From Flavobacterium tyrosinilyticum (GTDB lineage: Bacteria > Bacteroidota > Bacteroidia > Flavobacteriales > Flavobacteriaceae), in NCBI RefSeq assembly GCF_023656565.1, contig NZ_JAMOKG010000001.1:1629383-1693382 (forward strand): DNA of 64,000 nt, given 5' to 3'. The notes beneath the pieces were generated by a model. That model worked only from the letters and a program-made list of their open reading frames with translations. It searched no databases and was not told the origin of the DNA. The first letter of the stretch is position 1. Every line of letters starts with the position of its first letter. Below are positions 44,380 to 53,256 of the stretch, in pieces. The position numbers and the translations under genes were made by a program.

Positions 44380-44424
44380 AAATAAAAAACTTTGTGCCTT
44401 AGTGTCTTCGTGGCAGACTTTTTT
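44380..44424. repeat. 45-bp direct repeat, right copy
   Basis: Identical to 43674-43718. Its terminal T tract supplies the first bases of the tyrS -33 TTTG. Confidence 0.92.
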
Positions 44425-44453
44425 GATATTGCCATTGACATTGATTACATTTG
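44422..44453 (+). promoter_or_regulatory. tyrS promoter
   Basis: TTTG (44422-44425), a 20-base spacer and TACATTTG (44446-44453) fit the Bacteroidota consensus; the leader is about 12 bases. Confidence 0.7.
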
Positions 44454-44471
44454 CGCAAATTATTTAAAAAA

Positions 44472-45767
44472 ATGAAGAATCTAGTTGAAGAATTAAAATG
44501 GCGCGGGTTATACCATGATAGTATGCCTGGAACGGAAGAACAATTGCTAAAAGAAGCAACCACTGCCTATATCGGTTTTGATCCAACGGCAGATTCACTG
44601 CACATCGGAAGTATGGTTCAGATTATTTTATTGGTTCACTTAAAGAATTTTGGTCACAGACCGATTGCTTTAGTAGGTGGAGCAACAGGAATGATTGGTG
44701 ACCCTTCTGGTAAATCTGATGAAAGAAACTTGCTTGATGAAGTAGCTTTGGCTAAAAATGTAGCGGGAATCAAAAGTGTTTTGTCTCGTTTCTTGGATTT
44801 TAATTCAACCGAAGCAAATGCGCCAGTAATGGTGAATAACTACGATTGGATGAAAGAATTCTCTTTTATTGATTTTGCACGTGAAGTTGGAAAAAGAATC
44901 ACTGTAAATTATATGATGGCTAAAGATTCTGTAAAAAAGAGATTTAGCGGAGAAGGTGAGGGAATGTCTTTTACAGAGTTTACATACCAATTAATTCAAG
45001 GTTACGATTTTTATCATTTATATAAAAACAATAATTGCATTCTGCAAATGGGTGGTTCTGACCAATGGGGTAATATTACCACAGGAACAGAATTAGTGCG
45101 CAGAATGGGAGGAGAGAATGCCAAAGCGTATGCTTTAACAACGCCTCTAATTACAAAAGCGGACGGATCTAAATTTGGTAAATCTGAAGGTGGAAATGTT
45201 TGGTTGGATGCTGATAAAACTTCTGTATACAAATTCTACCAATTTTGGGTAAACACAACAGATGTTGATGCAGAGAAATACATTAAAATCTTTACTTTCT
45301 TAGATAAAGAAACTATCGATGGATTAATCGAAGAGCACAAAGCTGCTCCACATTTGAGAGTTTTACAAAAGAAATTGGCAGAAGAAATCACTGTTTTTGT
45401 TCATAATCGTGAAGAATTAGAAAAAGCAATTCAGGCTTCAAATATTTTATTCGGAAATTCAACTGCCGAAGATTTGAAGAAATTGGATGAAGCGACTTTT
45501 TTAGAAGTTTTTGATGGAGTTCCGCAAGCTGAAATCGCAAAAGCTGATTTAGAAAACGGATTGGATATCATCACGGTTTTAAACGAAAAAACAGGTTTCT
45601 TTAAATCAAATGGAGAAGCGAGACGTGCTTTGACAGCAAACTCAATTTCTGTAAATAGAGAAAAAATCAAAGAAGATTTTGTTTTAACAGCAAATGATTT
45701 AATTAACGATCAGTTTGTTTTGTTGCAAAGCGGAAAGAAAAATTATTTTGTAATCCGCGTTGTTTAA
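44472..45767 (+). CDS. tyrS: tyrosine--tRNA ligase
   Basis: Charges tRNA-Tyr; class Ic synthetase of 431 residues from [13 protein letters not shown]. The TTG-started longer reading begins inside the promoter and is rejected. The HIGH motif is HIGSM (near 45), tyrosine-binding GSDQWGNI is present, and KMSKS appears as KFGKS. A C-terminal S4 RNA-binding domain (about 365-431) has the typical NGEARRAL. It is transcribed alone and ends in a hairpin. Confidence 0.98.
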   Translation: MKNLVEELKWRGLYHDSMPGTEEQLLKEATTAYIGFDPTADSLHIGSMVQIILLVHLKNFGHRPIALVGGATGMIGDPSGKSDERNLLDEVALAKNVAGIKSVLSRFLDFNSTEANAPVMVNNYDWMKEFSFIDFAREVGKRITVNYMMAKDSVKKRFSGEGEGMSFTEFTYQLIQGYDFYHLYKNNNCILQMGGSDQWGNITTGTELVRRMGGENAKAYALTTPLITKADGSKFGKSEGGNVWLDADKTSVYKFYQFWVNTTDVDAEKYIKIFTFLDKETIDGLIEEHKAAPHLRVLQKKLAEEITVFVHNREELEKAIQASNILFGNSTAEDLKKLDEATFLEVFDGVPQAEIAKADLENGLDIITVLNEKTGFFKSNGEARRALTANSISVNREKIKEDFVLTANDLINDQFVLLQSGKKNYFVIRVV

Positions 45768-45771
45768 AAAC

Positions 45772-45812
45772 GTTTAACTCTTTAATCGGTTAATTGTTTA
45801 ATCGATCTGTAA
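45772..45812. repeat. octamer array after tyrS
   Basis: Units TTTAACTC, TTTAATCG, GTTAATTG and TTTAATCG run at 8-base spacing directly after the tyrS stop. Confidence 0.6.
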
Positions 45813-45835
45813 GAATCTTAATAAATTAAATATAT

Positions 45836-45871
45836 AAATCCCAATGTTCGGAAAGGATGTTGGGATTTTTT
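45836..45871 (+). terminator. tyrS terminator
   Basis: AAATCCCAA (45836-45844) pairs with TTGGGATTT (45860-45868), then T. Confidence 0.75.
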
Positions 45872-45945
45872 ATTTTAATTCGCTGACAATGAAAATATAA
45901 AACTTTTTTTATTAAGTTTATTCCCTAAAAACTAACAAAACGATT

Positions 45946-46290
45946 ATGATTGGAATTTTACTTATTTATTGGATTTGGAAAGGATATACCAATTTGGCTC
46001 TTGAATATGATAAGAACAAATGGGGTTATTTCGGAATTGGAATAGCGTCTTATTATGGAGGCACTCTTGTTTCTGGATTTGTTGTTGGACTTTTATCCGT
46101 TCTTATCAGCGGTGTTGAAAATGTAAACGATGACAGTTTTAGCAATCCAGGATGGAATATACTTTTTGTGCTTTTTGGCGCTTTGGCTTGCTATGGAGTT
46201 TATAAGCTTTTAGAAAGTAAAGGTGAAAAAGAAAAAGCGCTTCAAAAAAGAGAAGGGATTGAAAGTATCGGTGTAATAGAGGAGAATTAA
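45946..46290 (+). CDS. small membrane protein, unknown
   Basis: 114 residues with three hydrophobic stretches (about 1-11, 30-58 and 68-86) and a charged cytoplasmic C-terminus. The WIWKGYTNLALEYDKNKWGYFGIG opening resembles small Bacteroidota membrane proteins with no assigned role. It stands alone between tyrS and the converging LuxE-like gene. Confidence 0.65.
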   Translation: MIGILLIYWIWKGYTNLALEYDKNKWGYFGIGIASYYGGTLVSGFVVGLLSVLISGVENVNDDSFSNPGWNILFVLFGALACYGVYKLLESKGEKEKALQKREGIESIGVIEEN

Positions 46291-46336
46291 TTTTTCTTGC
46301 GATTAAACGATTTCACAAATCAGCGATCAGACCTTT

Positions 46337-47332
46337 TTACAAAACCATCAAATTACAGCCGCGAATATCAGAATTATCAAAACGTCCCAATACTTCAAAA
46401 GAGTTGTTGGGATTTTTTTTGCCTAAATCCTGCGTGGCAATAAAAGAACAGGAATTGATGTTGGCTAAATCAATTACATTGATTCCGCCAGTTTTTCCGT
46501 CTTTCACGTAAGTGAGAGCATCTTCGGGATCTCGAACCAAAATATGCATCCAAGAAGGGCATTCAAAGACACCTTCGCCTAAAGAATAGGCTTGCGCTAA
46601 AAGCTCGGTCATTCCGTATTCTGAATGAATAGAAGAAACGCCGAAACCTTTACAAAGTATTTCATGTAATTCTTCACGAATCATTTCTTTACGTTTTCCT
46701 TTCATTCCTCCAGTTTCCATAATAATGGTATTTTGAAGGTTGAATTGGTGTTTTTCGATCAAATCTAATAAAGCGTAAGTCACCCCAATTAAGATTACAT
46801 TTTGGCCGGCTTCGTCCAATTCAAGAAGTTTTTTGATTAAGTCATCGTGGTTGTGTAAATAAAACCCGCTTTCAGGCTGATTAGAGAGTTTTATTAAATC
46901 TTCTACCATGTAAATTAAAGAAGAGCCTTCACGTTCTAAATAAGAGGGCAAAAGGGCTAAAACAACGTAATCTTCGATGTTTCCGTAAAATTGCGAAAAT
47001 CCTTTGCGGTAACTTTCCTCATATAGGGAAATATCGGTCACTAAATGTCTGCTTGTAATCATTCCAGTTGTTCCACTGCTGGTAAAAGTTACTTGTGTCG
47101 GATCTGTATTAGAAACTACATCATGACTTTTGAAAAACTGAATGGGTAAAAATGGAATTTGCTGAAGCGATTTTACTTGTTGCGGATTAACATTTAAAAA
47201 ATCACAAAAATCACGATAAACTTTGTTGTTCTCGTGCTGAAAACGAAACACTTTTAATGCTATTTTTTCAAATTGTTTCTGACTTGAAATGGTAAAGATA
47301 TCGTTGGCTGTGATCAAAACTTTTTTTTGCAA
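46337..47332 (-). CDS. LuxE-like acyl-protein synthetase
   Basis: 331 residues of the LuxE/acyl-protein synthetase branch of the adenylate-forming (ANL) superfamily. The AMP-binding signature VTFTSSGTTGMITSRHL is near residue 85, and HSEYGMTELLAQAY is the A5-type adenine-binding motif. Such proteins activate fatty acids; here no luxCD partners are present, so the acceptor is unknown. The short length lacks the usual C-terminal AMP_C domain. Ends before a short inverted repeat. Confidence 0.85.
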   Translation of the reverse strand: MQKKVLITANDIFTISSQKQFEKIALKVFRFQHENNKVYRDFCDFLNVNPQQVKSLQQIPFLPIQFFKSHDVVSNTDPTQVTFTSSGTTGMITSRHLVTDISLYEESYRKGFSQFYGNIEDYVVLALLPSYLEREGSSLIYMVEDLIKLSNQPESGFYLHNHDDLIKKLLELDEAGQNVILIGVTYALLDLIEKHQFNLQNTIIMETGGMKGKRKEMIREELHEILCKGFGVSSIHSEYGMTELLAQAYSLGEGVFECPSWMHILVRDPEDALTYVKDGKTGGINVIDLANINSCSFIATQDLGKKNPNNSFEVLGRFDNSDIRGCNLMVL

Positions 47333-47423
47333 AGATATTGTTTTTTAGTGTTCAGTTGCAGTATTCAGTCACAGTTTTCAGCAAAGTATGTAAACTGAAA
47401 ACTGCCACTGAGACTGAAAACTA

Positions 47424-47446
47424 AAAAAAGCTCCAAAGGAGCTTAT
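47424..47446 (-). terminator. terminator after T9SS tail protein
   Basis: AAGCTCC with GGAGCTT around AAA; on the minus strand it is followed by seven T. It overlaps the last codons of the gene. Confidence 0.75.
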
Positions 47447-47781
47447 CTTATAATGAGTTTTCGGGTTGCCGATGCATTTTGTTCGCTTATTTTGATGATA
47501 TAAACACCTGGCGGTAATTCTGAAACACTTAGCTCTCTTGATACTAAATGCGCTTGCAATACTTTTTTGCCTAAAATGTCAAACACAATAATTTCTTTCT
47601 CTAAATCGTTTTTAGATGAGATATAGACTTTTCCGTTTGTAACTGGATTAGGATACAAGCTAAGACCCTCGATAGAAGTAGATTCTTGAGTTTTTGGTAA
47701 TTGCTTGCTGTCCTGAGCCGAAACGCTTACAGTGAAGAAAAATGCCAATAAGAAAGTAATATAAAAGTAGTTTTTTGCCAT
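47443..47781 (-). CDS. minimal T9SS type A sorting-domain protein
   Basis: Only 112 residues from MAKNYFYITF; a longer reading to 47811 is not supported. It has a Sec signal ending at VSAQ, a linker of about 20 residues and then a complete type A C-terminal secretion domain (LYPNPVTNGKVYI, IVFDILGKKV, LPPGVYIIKI, KLIIR). Nothing is left for a passenger. It would be exported by the type IX system and either attached to the cell surface or released. It lies downstream of the beta-helix lipoprotein after a terminator. Confidence 0.85.
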   Translation of the reverse strand: MAKNYFYITFLLAFFFTVSVSAQDSKQLPKTQESTSIEGLSLYPNPVTNGKVYISSKNDLEKEIIVFDILGKKVLQAHLVSRELSVSELPPGVYIIKISEQNASATRKLIIR

Positions 47782-47838
47782 CGCGTGTATTTGATTAATG
47801 TAAATATACAAAAAAAATTACAAAAAGTACGCCAAAAA

Positions 47839-47866
47839 AAAACATCCTAAAGAATTAGGATGTTTT
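47839..47866 (-). terminator. terminator after beta-helix lipoprotein gene
   Basis: AAAACATCCTAA pairs with TTAGGATGTTTT (47855-47866) around AGAA, with T on the minus strand. Confidence 0.75.
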
Positions 47867-47888
47867 TAACATTATGTTTTCGAAGTAA

Positions 47889-49070
47889 TTAGAAACCTAC
47901 TGTCCATCCAGCAGCCCATGTTGGTTGAGCAACACCAGCTCCAGCTCCAGTTGCAGTAGCAGATTCTACTGATACAGCAGCTACGTCAGCAGAACTTCCG
48001 TCTGTTTTCTTTCCTTTAGTTTTTGTAGGTACATCAGCAACGTAAAGTACGTTTGAAACTTTTAAAGCTGATGGTACGAAAGCGATAGTTTCATCGTTTT
48101 CAACATCGATACCAGTTTTCCATCCGCTTAAAACTACGTTAGAAACTTGACCTTTAGTTCCTCTTCTGAATTTGATACCTTGGTTTTCAGTGTAAACAGT
48201 TGCATCTGCAGCACTTCCAGGTCCAACAAGAGTCATGTTAGTGATTGTTGGGTTAGCGATTGGAGTATTAGCATATCCTAATTCGAAGTTATCAGCTTCA
48301 ATTCCTCTGTTTCCTTTTCCGAAAGCTAATTTACCATACCAGTTAGTGTTAGTTCCAGACCATCCTTCAGTCCAGTCAAATTGATCATCTTCGTTACCAA
48401 TAGCAACTAAGTTAGAAGTATTTACAGTTCCACCGAAGAATTCGAATCCGTCATCAGAACCGTGGAAAGCTTGTACGTTTTCAACAACTGTACCTGAACC
48501 AACTCCGAAGAAAGAAAGTGCGTTGAATTCTTTTTCAGTGTTAAATGCAGCACCAGCGTACTCGATTCTTAAGAATTTAATAACTCCAGAGTTATCGTTA
48601 GCAACAGTTCCACCGTAAGTTAAGTCAGCAACTTCAGATTGAGCAGTTCCTGTACCACCAGATGTACGGTTGATTGGAGCTTTTCCACAGATTACTAATC
48701 CACCCCAGTCTCCAGGAGCTTTAGTAGCTAAACCAGATGTCATGATAACAGGTTTTGCAGCAGTTCCGTTTACGTTGATTTTACCTCCTTGTGCGATTGC
48801 GATATAAGCAGATGTACCTCCAACTCCTTGAATTACTGTTCCAGCAGGAATAGTAAGAGTAGCGCCAGAGTTAACTTGAATTTTTCCTGTTAGTTTGTAA
48901 GTTGTTCCTGCATCAAGAACTACTTCTCCGTCAGTAATTGTTCCTTTAAAATCATTTGCGTTAACAACAAATGAAGATGATGGTTTGTTGTTGTCATCAC
49001 TAGAGCAGCTTGTCATTAAACCTGCAGATAAAGTGACAATTCCAATTAATTTTACAATTGAGTTTTTCAT
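47889..49070 (-). CDS. beta-helix cell-surface lipoprotein
   Basis: 393 residues from MKNSIVKLIG (upstream codons to 49109 rejected). Lipobox LMTSCSSDDN gives an acylated Cys near residue 22. The mature protein is a Gly/Asn/Thr-rich right-handed beta-helix, with repeats such as SGATLTIPAGTVIQGVGG, FFGVGSGTVVENVQAFHGSD and GFEFFGGTVNTSNLVAIG. Acidic pairs (GNEDDQFDW) could bind metal or a ligand. It follows a TonB receptor gene, separated by a hairpin, and is probably its surface partner. Confidence 0.8.
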   Translation of the reverse strand: MKNSIVKLIGIVTLSAGLMTSCSSDDNNKPSSSFVVNANDFKGTITDGEVVLDAGTTYKLTGKIQVNSGATLTIPAGTVIQGVGGTSAYIAIAQGGKINVNGTAAKPVIMTSGLATKAPGDWGGLVICGKAPINRTSGGTGTAQSEVADLTYGGTVANDNSGVIKFLRIEYAGAAFNTEKEFNALSFFGVGSGTVVENVQAFHGSDDGFEFFGGTVNTSNLVAIGNEDDQFDWTEGWSGTNTNWYGKLAFGKGNRGIEADNFELGYANTPIANPTITNMTLVGPGSAADATVYTENQGIKFRRGTKGQVSNVVLSGWKTGIDVENDETIAFVPSALKVSNVLYVADVPTKTKGKKTDGSSADVAAVSVESATATGAGAGVAQPTWAAGWTVGF

Positions 49071-49264
49071 AATTGTGTTGTAATTTTTGTGTTTAATTTC
49101 TTGAGGCAAAGATGGAATAGAAATCTTTTTTAGATGTTAAGAAACCGTGATTGTTAGTTTAACAAAAACCGTATTTAATATTAAGTAAATGTTAGGTTTG
49201 TAAACTGAAAATAAACTGCTTTTACGAGCCCTAGAACCTGCGCGTTTTTATATAATAGAAATAA

Positions 49265-49294
49265 AAAGAGGCCAGTTGTTAAACTGACCTCTTT
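49265..49294 (-). terminator. terminator or attenuator after TonB receptor gene
   Basis: AAAGAGGCCAGTT pairs with AACTGACCTCTTT with one mismatch; on the minus strand a TTTTTAT run follows. It lies between the receptor and the lipoprotein gene, so it could tune their ratio. Confidence 0.7.
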
Positions 49295-49319
49295 GTCTAT
49301 AATTGTTTCTTGTATTAGA

Positions 49320-52076
49320 TTAGAATGTGTAATTAAGTTTGAAGCTTAATCCTAATCCTTTTTTGTATGATAATACATTTACATCTCCAGAAGCATTTTC
49401 TTGTACTCTGTTGATTTTTGGATCAAGAATGTTTTTTACTACGAAATCTAATCCTAAGTTTTTGTTTAATTTAGATTTAGCAATAAAATCTAATGAACCA
49501 AAAGCTTTGTCAACTAAGTCTCCTCTTCCGTTTGTTCCTATTGCGTTGATACGATCTGAGAAATAAGTATAAGCAACGGTTGTGTTTAAACTTCTATCAT
49601 TTTCCCATTCTGCTAAGTAAGAAAGGTCAGCGTTTAACAGTAAATCTGAAGCTCCTGTAAATTGGCTTTTAGAGTTTGTAAATACAACTTGGTAATCTGT
49701 TTCTCTATCAACTTTGTCTGCGTTTAACTCTTGACTTGTATGTAAGTAAGATGCGTTAATACCAGCAGATAATTTTTTTGCATTTACTTCGTCAAAATTG
49801 AAAAGCATTTTACGGTATTCTACTTCAGCTCCAGCTACATATCCGTAATCTCCTGTGTTAATGTAAGAGATATCATTAGAAGAAGAAGCAATAGTAACTT
49901 CGTTCATTGGGTTAAGAATGTACTTTCCAAAAGCAGTGAATGAAATTAACTCGTCACTAGTTGGGAACATTTCCCATTTAAGATCTAAATTGTAATCATC
50001 AGATTCGTATAAGTAAGGGTTACCCACTTTTACTTGTAATACTTCTTCGTAAACAAATAATGCTCTTTCTTTAAATTGAGGCAATGTATATGTTTTACTG
50101 AAACCTAAACGTAAATTTTGTTTTTCGTTCAATTCATATTTCATTGTTAAGCTTGGCAAAAATGCTACTTTGCTTAACTCATCGCTTCCAACATCTCCTA
50201 ATTGAGTGTTCCAATCTACATTTTGAACAATTGATTCTGCACGTAAACCTAAAACAGCTGTTAATTTTGGATTGAATTTGTATTCTGTGTTTAAGTAACC
50301 TCCAAAGATTGTTTGTTTACCATCATAAGTTTGAGGATCTAAAGCATTTGATACTTGAGAGTTTCCTCTAAAAGTAGAAATGTTGAAGTATCCGTTGTTT
50401 AAGTTTGCTTCGTTGTAAAACAAATCTAAATTATTCGGGTCAACAATGGTGTTGGTGTAACCTGGTTGAGATAAGAAGTTAAATTGAGAAGCCTCAAAGT
50501 TTCTGTTTTTAATTCTTCCGCTTGCTCCTAATGTGAATTTTCCTTTGTATTCGTCATCAGAATTTTTGTTGAATTTATAATCTACAGAAATATTACCTGC
50601 TAATTCGTCTTCTTTCAACTTTTGGAAATATCTGTGGTTATCTGGTCTAGAGATAGAAGATAATACGTAACCAGTTGGTTCGTTTCTAAAAGTATTTTGT
50701 GCTCTATCTGGCATTGAACCATCAATAATGTTGTAAGATGCTCCCCAGTTTAATTTAGATCTGTCGCTTAATTTGTGATCTCCAAGTAATTGGTTAATCC
50801 AAAGACTGTTTTTCTCGTAGTTAAAACGACGAATTAAACCATTTCCGTTGTTGGCAAGATCGACAATATATCCAGCATATTCTTCTTTAGATTGAGAAGA
50901 AGTATTAATGTAAACAGTATTAAAACTTACTTTGTTATCTGAGTTAATTTTATAACCAACATTCAATAAACCTGTAGAGTTTGTTTGGTAACCCATATCA
51001 GTATACGAGTAGAAATCTTTGTTTGCAACTCCAGCACCGTTTACACCACCTTTTGCAGTAGCATTACGAATAGAGTTGTATTCATTGCTGAAATTAGCTG
51101 TAGCAAAGAAACTTAATTTTCCACCGTCACCAACATTAAAAGATTTTCCACCTGAAATTCCTAGCGAACCAGCAATAGGATTTTTTCCATCCATTTGCAA
51201 AGTGTTGTAATTGTATTGAGTAAGCGGATTGCTTGGAACTGAAGGATTATCAAATCCGAAGCTGTTGATGCCTCTTTGTAATTTAAAATCTTTTTCAGCT
51301 AATGCATTTGTGTTTACATTAGAACCCATTTCGATTTTAAAATATCCGTTTCCTTTGTAATCTTTAGAAATGATATCTACGTTTCCTCCAGCAAAATCTC
51401 CGTATAATTTACTGCTGTAAACTTTGTCAATAGAAACATATTCTAAGATATCAGTAGAGAAAATTTCAAGATTGATGTTTTTCTTTTCAGGATCGTTTGA
51501 CGGAATTGGTAATCCGTTCATTGTTGTAGAGTTGTAACGGTCACCTAAACCTCTTACGAAAATATTTCCAGAACCTTCCTGTTTTGTAATACCAGTAGTT
51601 TTAGAAACTGCAGCTGCAACATCGCTAACTCCTTTTCTAGAAAGTTCTTGCGCACCAATAGATTGTTTAATATCTACAGCATTTTTTTGTTCCAAAAGTA
51701 AAGCAGATTCTTTTTGTTTGCTTCCAGTTGAAGCTTGAACCACTACATCTTTAAGAGTATAACTTCCTGATGAAAGCCCTTGATTAACCGTTACAGTTTC
51801 GTTTGCTTTTACAGCTACAGGAGCTTCTACAGATTCATATCCTAAAAAACTAAAAATTAAAGTATAATTTCCAGGATTTACGCTTAAGGAATATTTTCCA
51901 TCTACGTCCGTATTTACGCTAATATTTGTACCTTTAACTAAAACATTAGCAAATGGTAACGATGCGTTGTTCATATCTTTGTCAGTCAGAACTCCAGAAA
52001 TCGTACCTTTGTTTTGCGCGATCGAAATCGTACAGATAAATAATGCAATAAAGAGAAATCTTAAATTGAATTTCAT
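49320..52076 (-). CDS. TonB-dependent receptor with CarboxypepD_reg domain
   Basis: Outer-membrane transporter of 918 residues: Sec signal (about 1-20), a CarboxypepD_reg-like domain (about 22-110; GKYSLSVNPGNYTLIFSFLG), a plug (about 115-240; RGLGDRYNSTTMNGLPIPS) and a 22-strand barrel ending LSFKLNYTF. No SusD-type gene follows; a beta-helix lipoprotein takes that place. It is divergent from the PhoB-like gene, and TAACA half-sites lie in its promoter, so induction by phosphate limitation is plausible. Confidence 0.9.
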   Translation of the reverse strand: MKFNLRFLFIALFICTISIAQNKGTISGVLTDKDMNNASLPFANVLVKGTNISVNTDVDGKYSLSVNPGNYTLIFSFLGYESVEAPVAVKANETVTVNQGLSSGSYTLKDVVVQASTGSKQKESALLLEQKNAVDIKQSIGAQELSRKGVSDVAAAVSKTTGITKQEGSGNIFVRGLGDRYNSTTMNGLPIPSNDPEKKNINLEIFSTDILEYVSIDKVYSSKLYGDFAGGNVDIISKDYKGNGYFKIEMGSNVNTNALAEKDFKLQRGINSFGFDNPSVPSNPLTQYNYNTLQMDGKNPIAGSLGISGGKSFNVGDGGKLSFFATANFSNEYNSIRNATAKGGVNGAGVANKDFYSYTDMGYQTNSTGLLNVGYKINSDNKVSFNTVYINTSSQSKEEYAGYIVDLANNGNGLIRRFNYEKNSLWINQLLGDHKLSDRSKLNWGASYNIIDGSMPDRAQNTFRNEPTGYVLSSISRPDNHRYFQKLKEDELAGNISVDYKFNKNSDDEYKGKFTLGASGRIKNRNFEASQFNFLSQPGYTNTIVDPNNLDLFYNEANLNNGYFNISTFRGNSQVSNALDPQTYDGKQTIFGGYLNTEYKFNPKLTAVLGLRAESIVQNVDWNTQLGDVGSDELSKVAFLPSLTMKYELNEKQNLRLGFSKTYTLPQFKERALFVYEEVLQVKVGNPYLYESDDYNLDLKWEMFPTSDELISFTAFGKYILNPMNEVTIASSSNDISYINTGDYGYVAGAEVEYRKMLFNFDEVNAKKLSAGINASYLHTSQELNADKVDRETDYQVVFTNSKSQFTGASDLLLNADLSYLAEWENDRSLNTTVAYTYFSDRINAIGTNGRGDLVDKAFGSLDFIAKSKLNKNLGLDFVVKNILDPKINRVQENASGDVNVLSYKKGLGLSFKLNYTF

Positions 52077-52143
52077 TTTTTTTCAGTGTTGTGTTTGTGT
52101 CTTATTATTTTTGTGCAAAGAAAGAACCGCTCTGTGAAGTCCA

Positions 52144-52192
52144 TGTTACCGACTTGTTATGTTTTTGTGTTGTTAAGATTATCAAATTGTTA
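52144..52192 (-). promoter_or_regulatory. candidate Pho-box array upstream of TonB receptor
   Basis: Minus-strand TAACA motifs end at 52144, 52155 and 52188, i.e. 11 and 33 bases apart, with one more out of phase at 52171. A CTTTGCA -7-like element (52115-52121) lies 28 bases after the last TAACAT, 11 more than in the porin promoter. Confidence 0.4.
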
Positions 52193-52319
52193 CGAGATTA
52201 AATTACGGTTAACACCATTTTTTAAAGGTTCTTTTGTTAGTATATTTACCCTGTGAAATAAGAAATATCGAATGTTTAATGAAGAAGTTTCGATATAAAA
52301 ATCTCAATTTTTGCTATTT

Positions 52320-53003
52320 ATGAAAAAAACACAAACTAAGATTTTATTAGTTGACGACGAACCAGATATCTTAGAAATCGTTGGCTATAACCTTGCTCAG
52401 GAAGGCTATCAGATTGTTACAGCTTCTAATGGAAAAGATGCTATAGCAAAAGCACAGAAAGAGCTGCCAGAATTAATCATTATGGACGTGATGATGGCAG
52501 AAATGGACGGAATGGAGGCTTGCGAGCATATTAGAAAAATTCCTGAATTAAATAATGTTATCATAACATTTCTTACAGCAAGAAGCGAAGATTATTCTCA
52601 AGTAGCTGGTTTTGATGCAGGTGCCGATGACTATATTACTAAGCCAATTAAACCAAAATTATTGGTCTCAAAAGTAAAGGCGCTGTTAAGAAGGTTAAAA
52701 GAACAAGAAGTTGTTACAGATACTTTAAATGTAGGCGGAATCGAGATTAATCGTGAAGAATACAAAATCATAAAAGGCAATGTAGAAATTGCTTTGCCAA
52801 GAAAAGAATTCGAATTATTTTATCTATTGGCTTCAAAACCAGGGAAAGTTTTTAAAAGAGACGAAATCCTAGATAAAGTGTGGGGTAATGAAGTTGTAGT
52901 TGGAGGAAGAACAATCGACGTTCACATCAGAAAGCTGCGCGAAAAAATAGGCGAAGATCTTTTTAAAACTATAAAAGGTGTAGGCTATAAATTTGAAGTT
53001 TAG
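52320..53003 (+). CDS. PhoB-like response regulator (OmpR family)
   Basis: 227 residues from MKKTQTKILLVDDE; the TTG-started longer reading is rejected. Receiver domain with phospho-acceptor Asp56 (LIIMDVMMAEMDG) and Lys in ITKPIK, then a winged-helix Trans_reg_C domain (about 132-227; LPRKEFELFYLLASKPGKVF, GGRTIDVHIRKLREKIG). With the histidine kinase gene 253 bases downstream it resembles PhoBR, and the porin next to them supports phosphate control, but the name is inference. Own terminator follows. Confidence 0.85.
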   Translation: MKKTQTKILLVDDEPDILEIVGYNLAQEGYQIVTASNGKDAIAKAQKELPELIIMDVMMAEMDGMEACEHIRKIPELNNVIITFLTARSEDYSQVAGFDAGADDYITKPIKPKLLVSKVKALLRRLKEQEVVTDTLNVGGIEINREEYKIIKGNVEIALPRKEFELFYLLASKPGKVFKRDEILDKVWGNEVVVGGRTIDVHIRKLREKIGEDLFKTIKGVGYKFEV

Positions 53004-53013
53004 ATTTTAAGAT

Positions 53014-53045
53014 GCTAAGGTTCTAAGATACTAAGTTGCTAAGTG
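53014..53045. repeat. octamer array, CTAAG type
   Basis: Units CTAAGGTT, CTAAGATA, CTAAGTTG and CTAAGTGA run at exact 8-base spacing after the PhoB-like gene. Confidence 0.7.
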
Positions 53046-53108
53046 ATTTTAGAATTTTGGTAAAGATTTAAGCCCATTCAAATTCTTTTAAAAATATTCA
53101 ATACATTT

Positions 53109-53160
53109 AAACCATATAAGAATTGAAGCTGTACAATCTTCATTTTCTTATATGGTTTTT
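53109..53160 (+). terminator. terminator between the PhoB-like and kinase genes
   Basis: AAACCATATAAGAA pairs perfectly with TTCTTATATGGTTT, with an inner TGAAG/CTTCA stem, then T. The regulator and kinase thus appear to be transcribed separately. Confidence 0.75.
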
Positions 53161-53256
53161 GAGTTATTCCTTTTTTGTTTTTGGATTTATTCAAAAGAAA
53201 ATAACTTAAAAACAAAACTTAATTTTTCTTAATTCCTTAATGGTTCAATTTTTCCA

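Noticed and set aside
46337-47332. Bioluminescence (lux) locus
   Set aside because: Only a LuxE-like gene is present; no luxA, B, C or D homologue is in the window.
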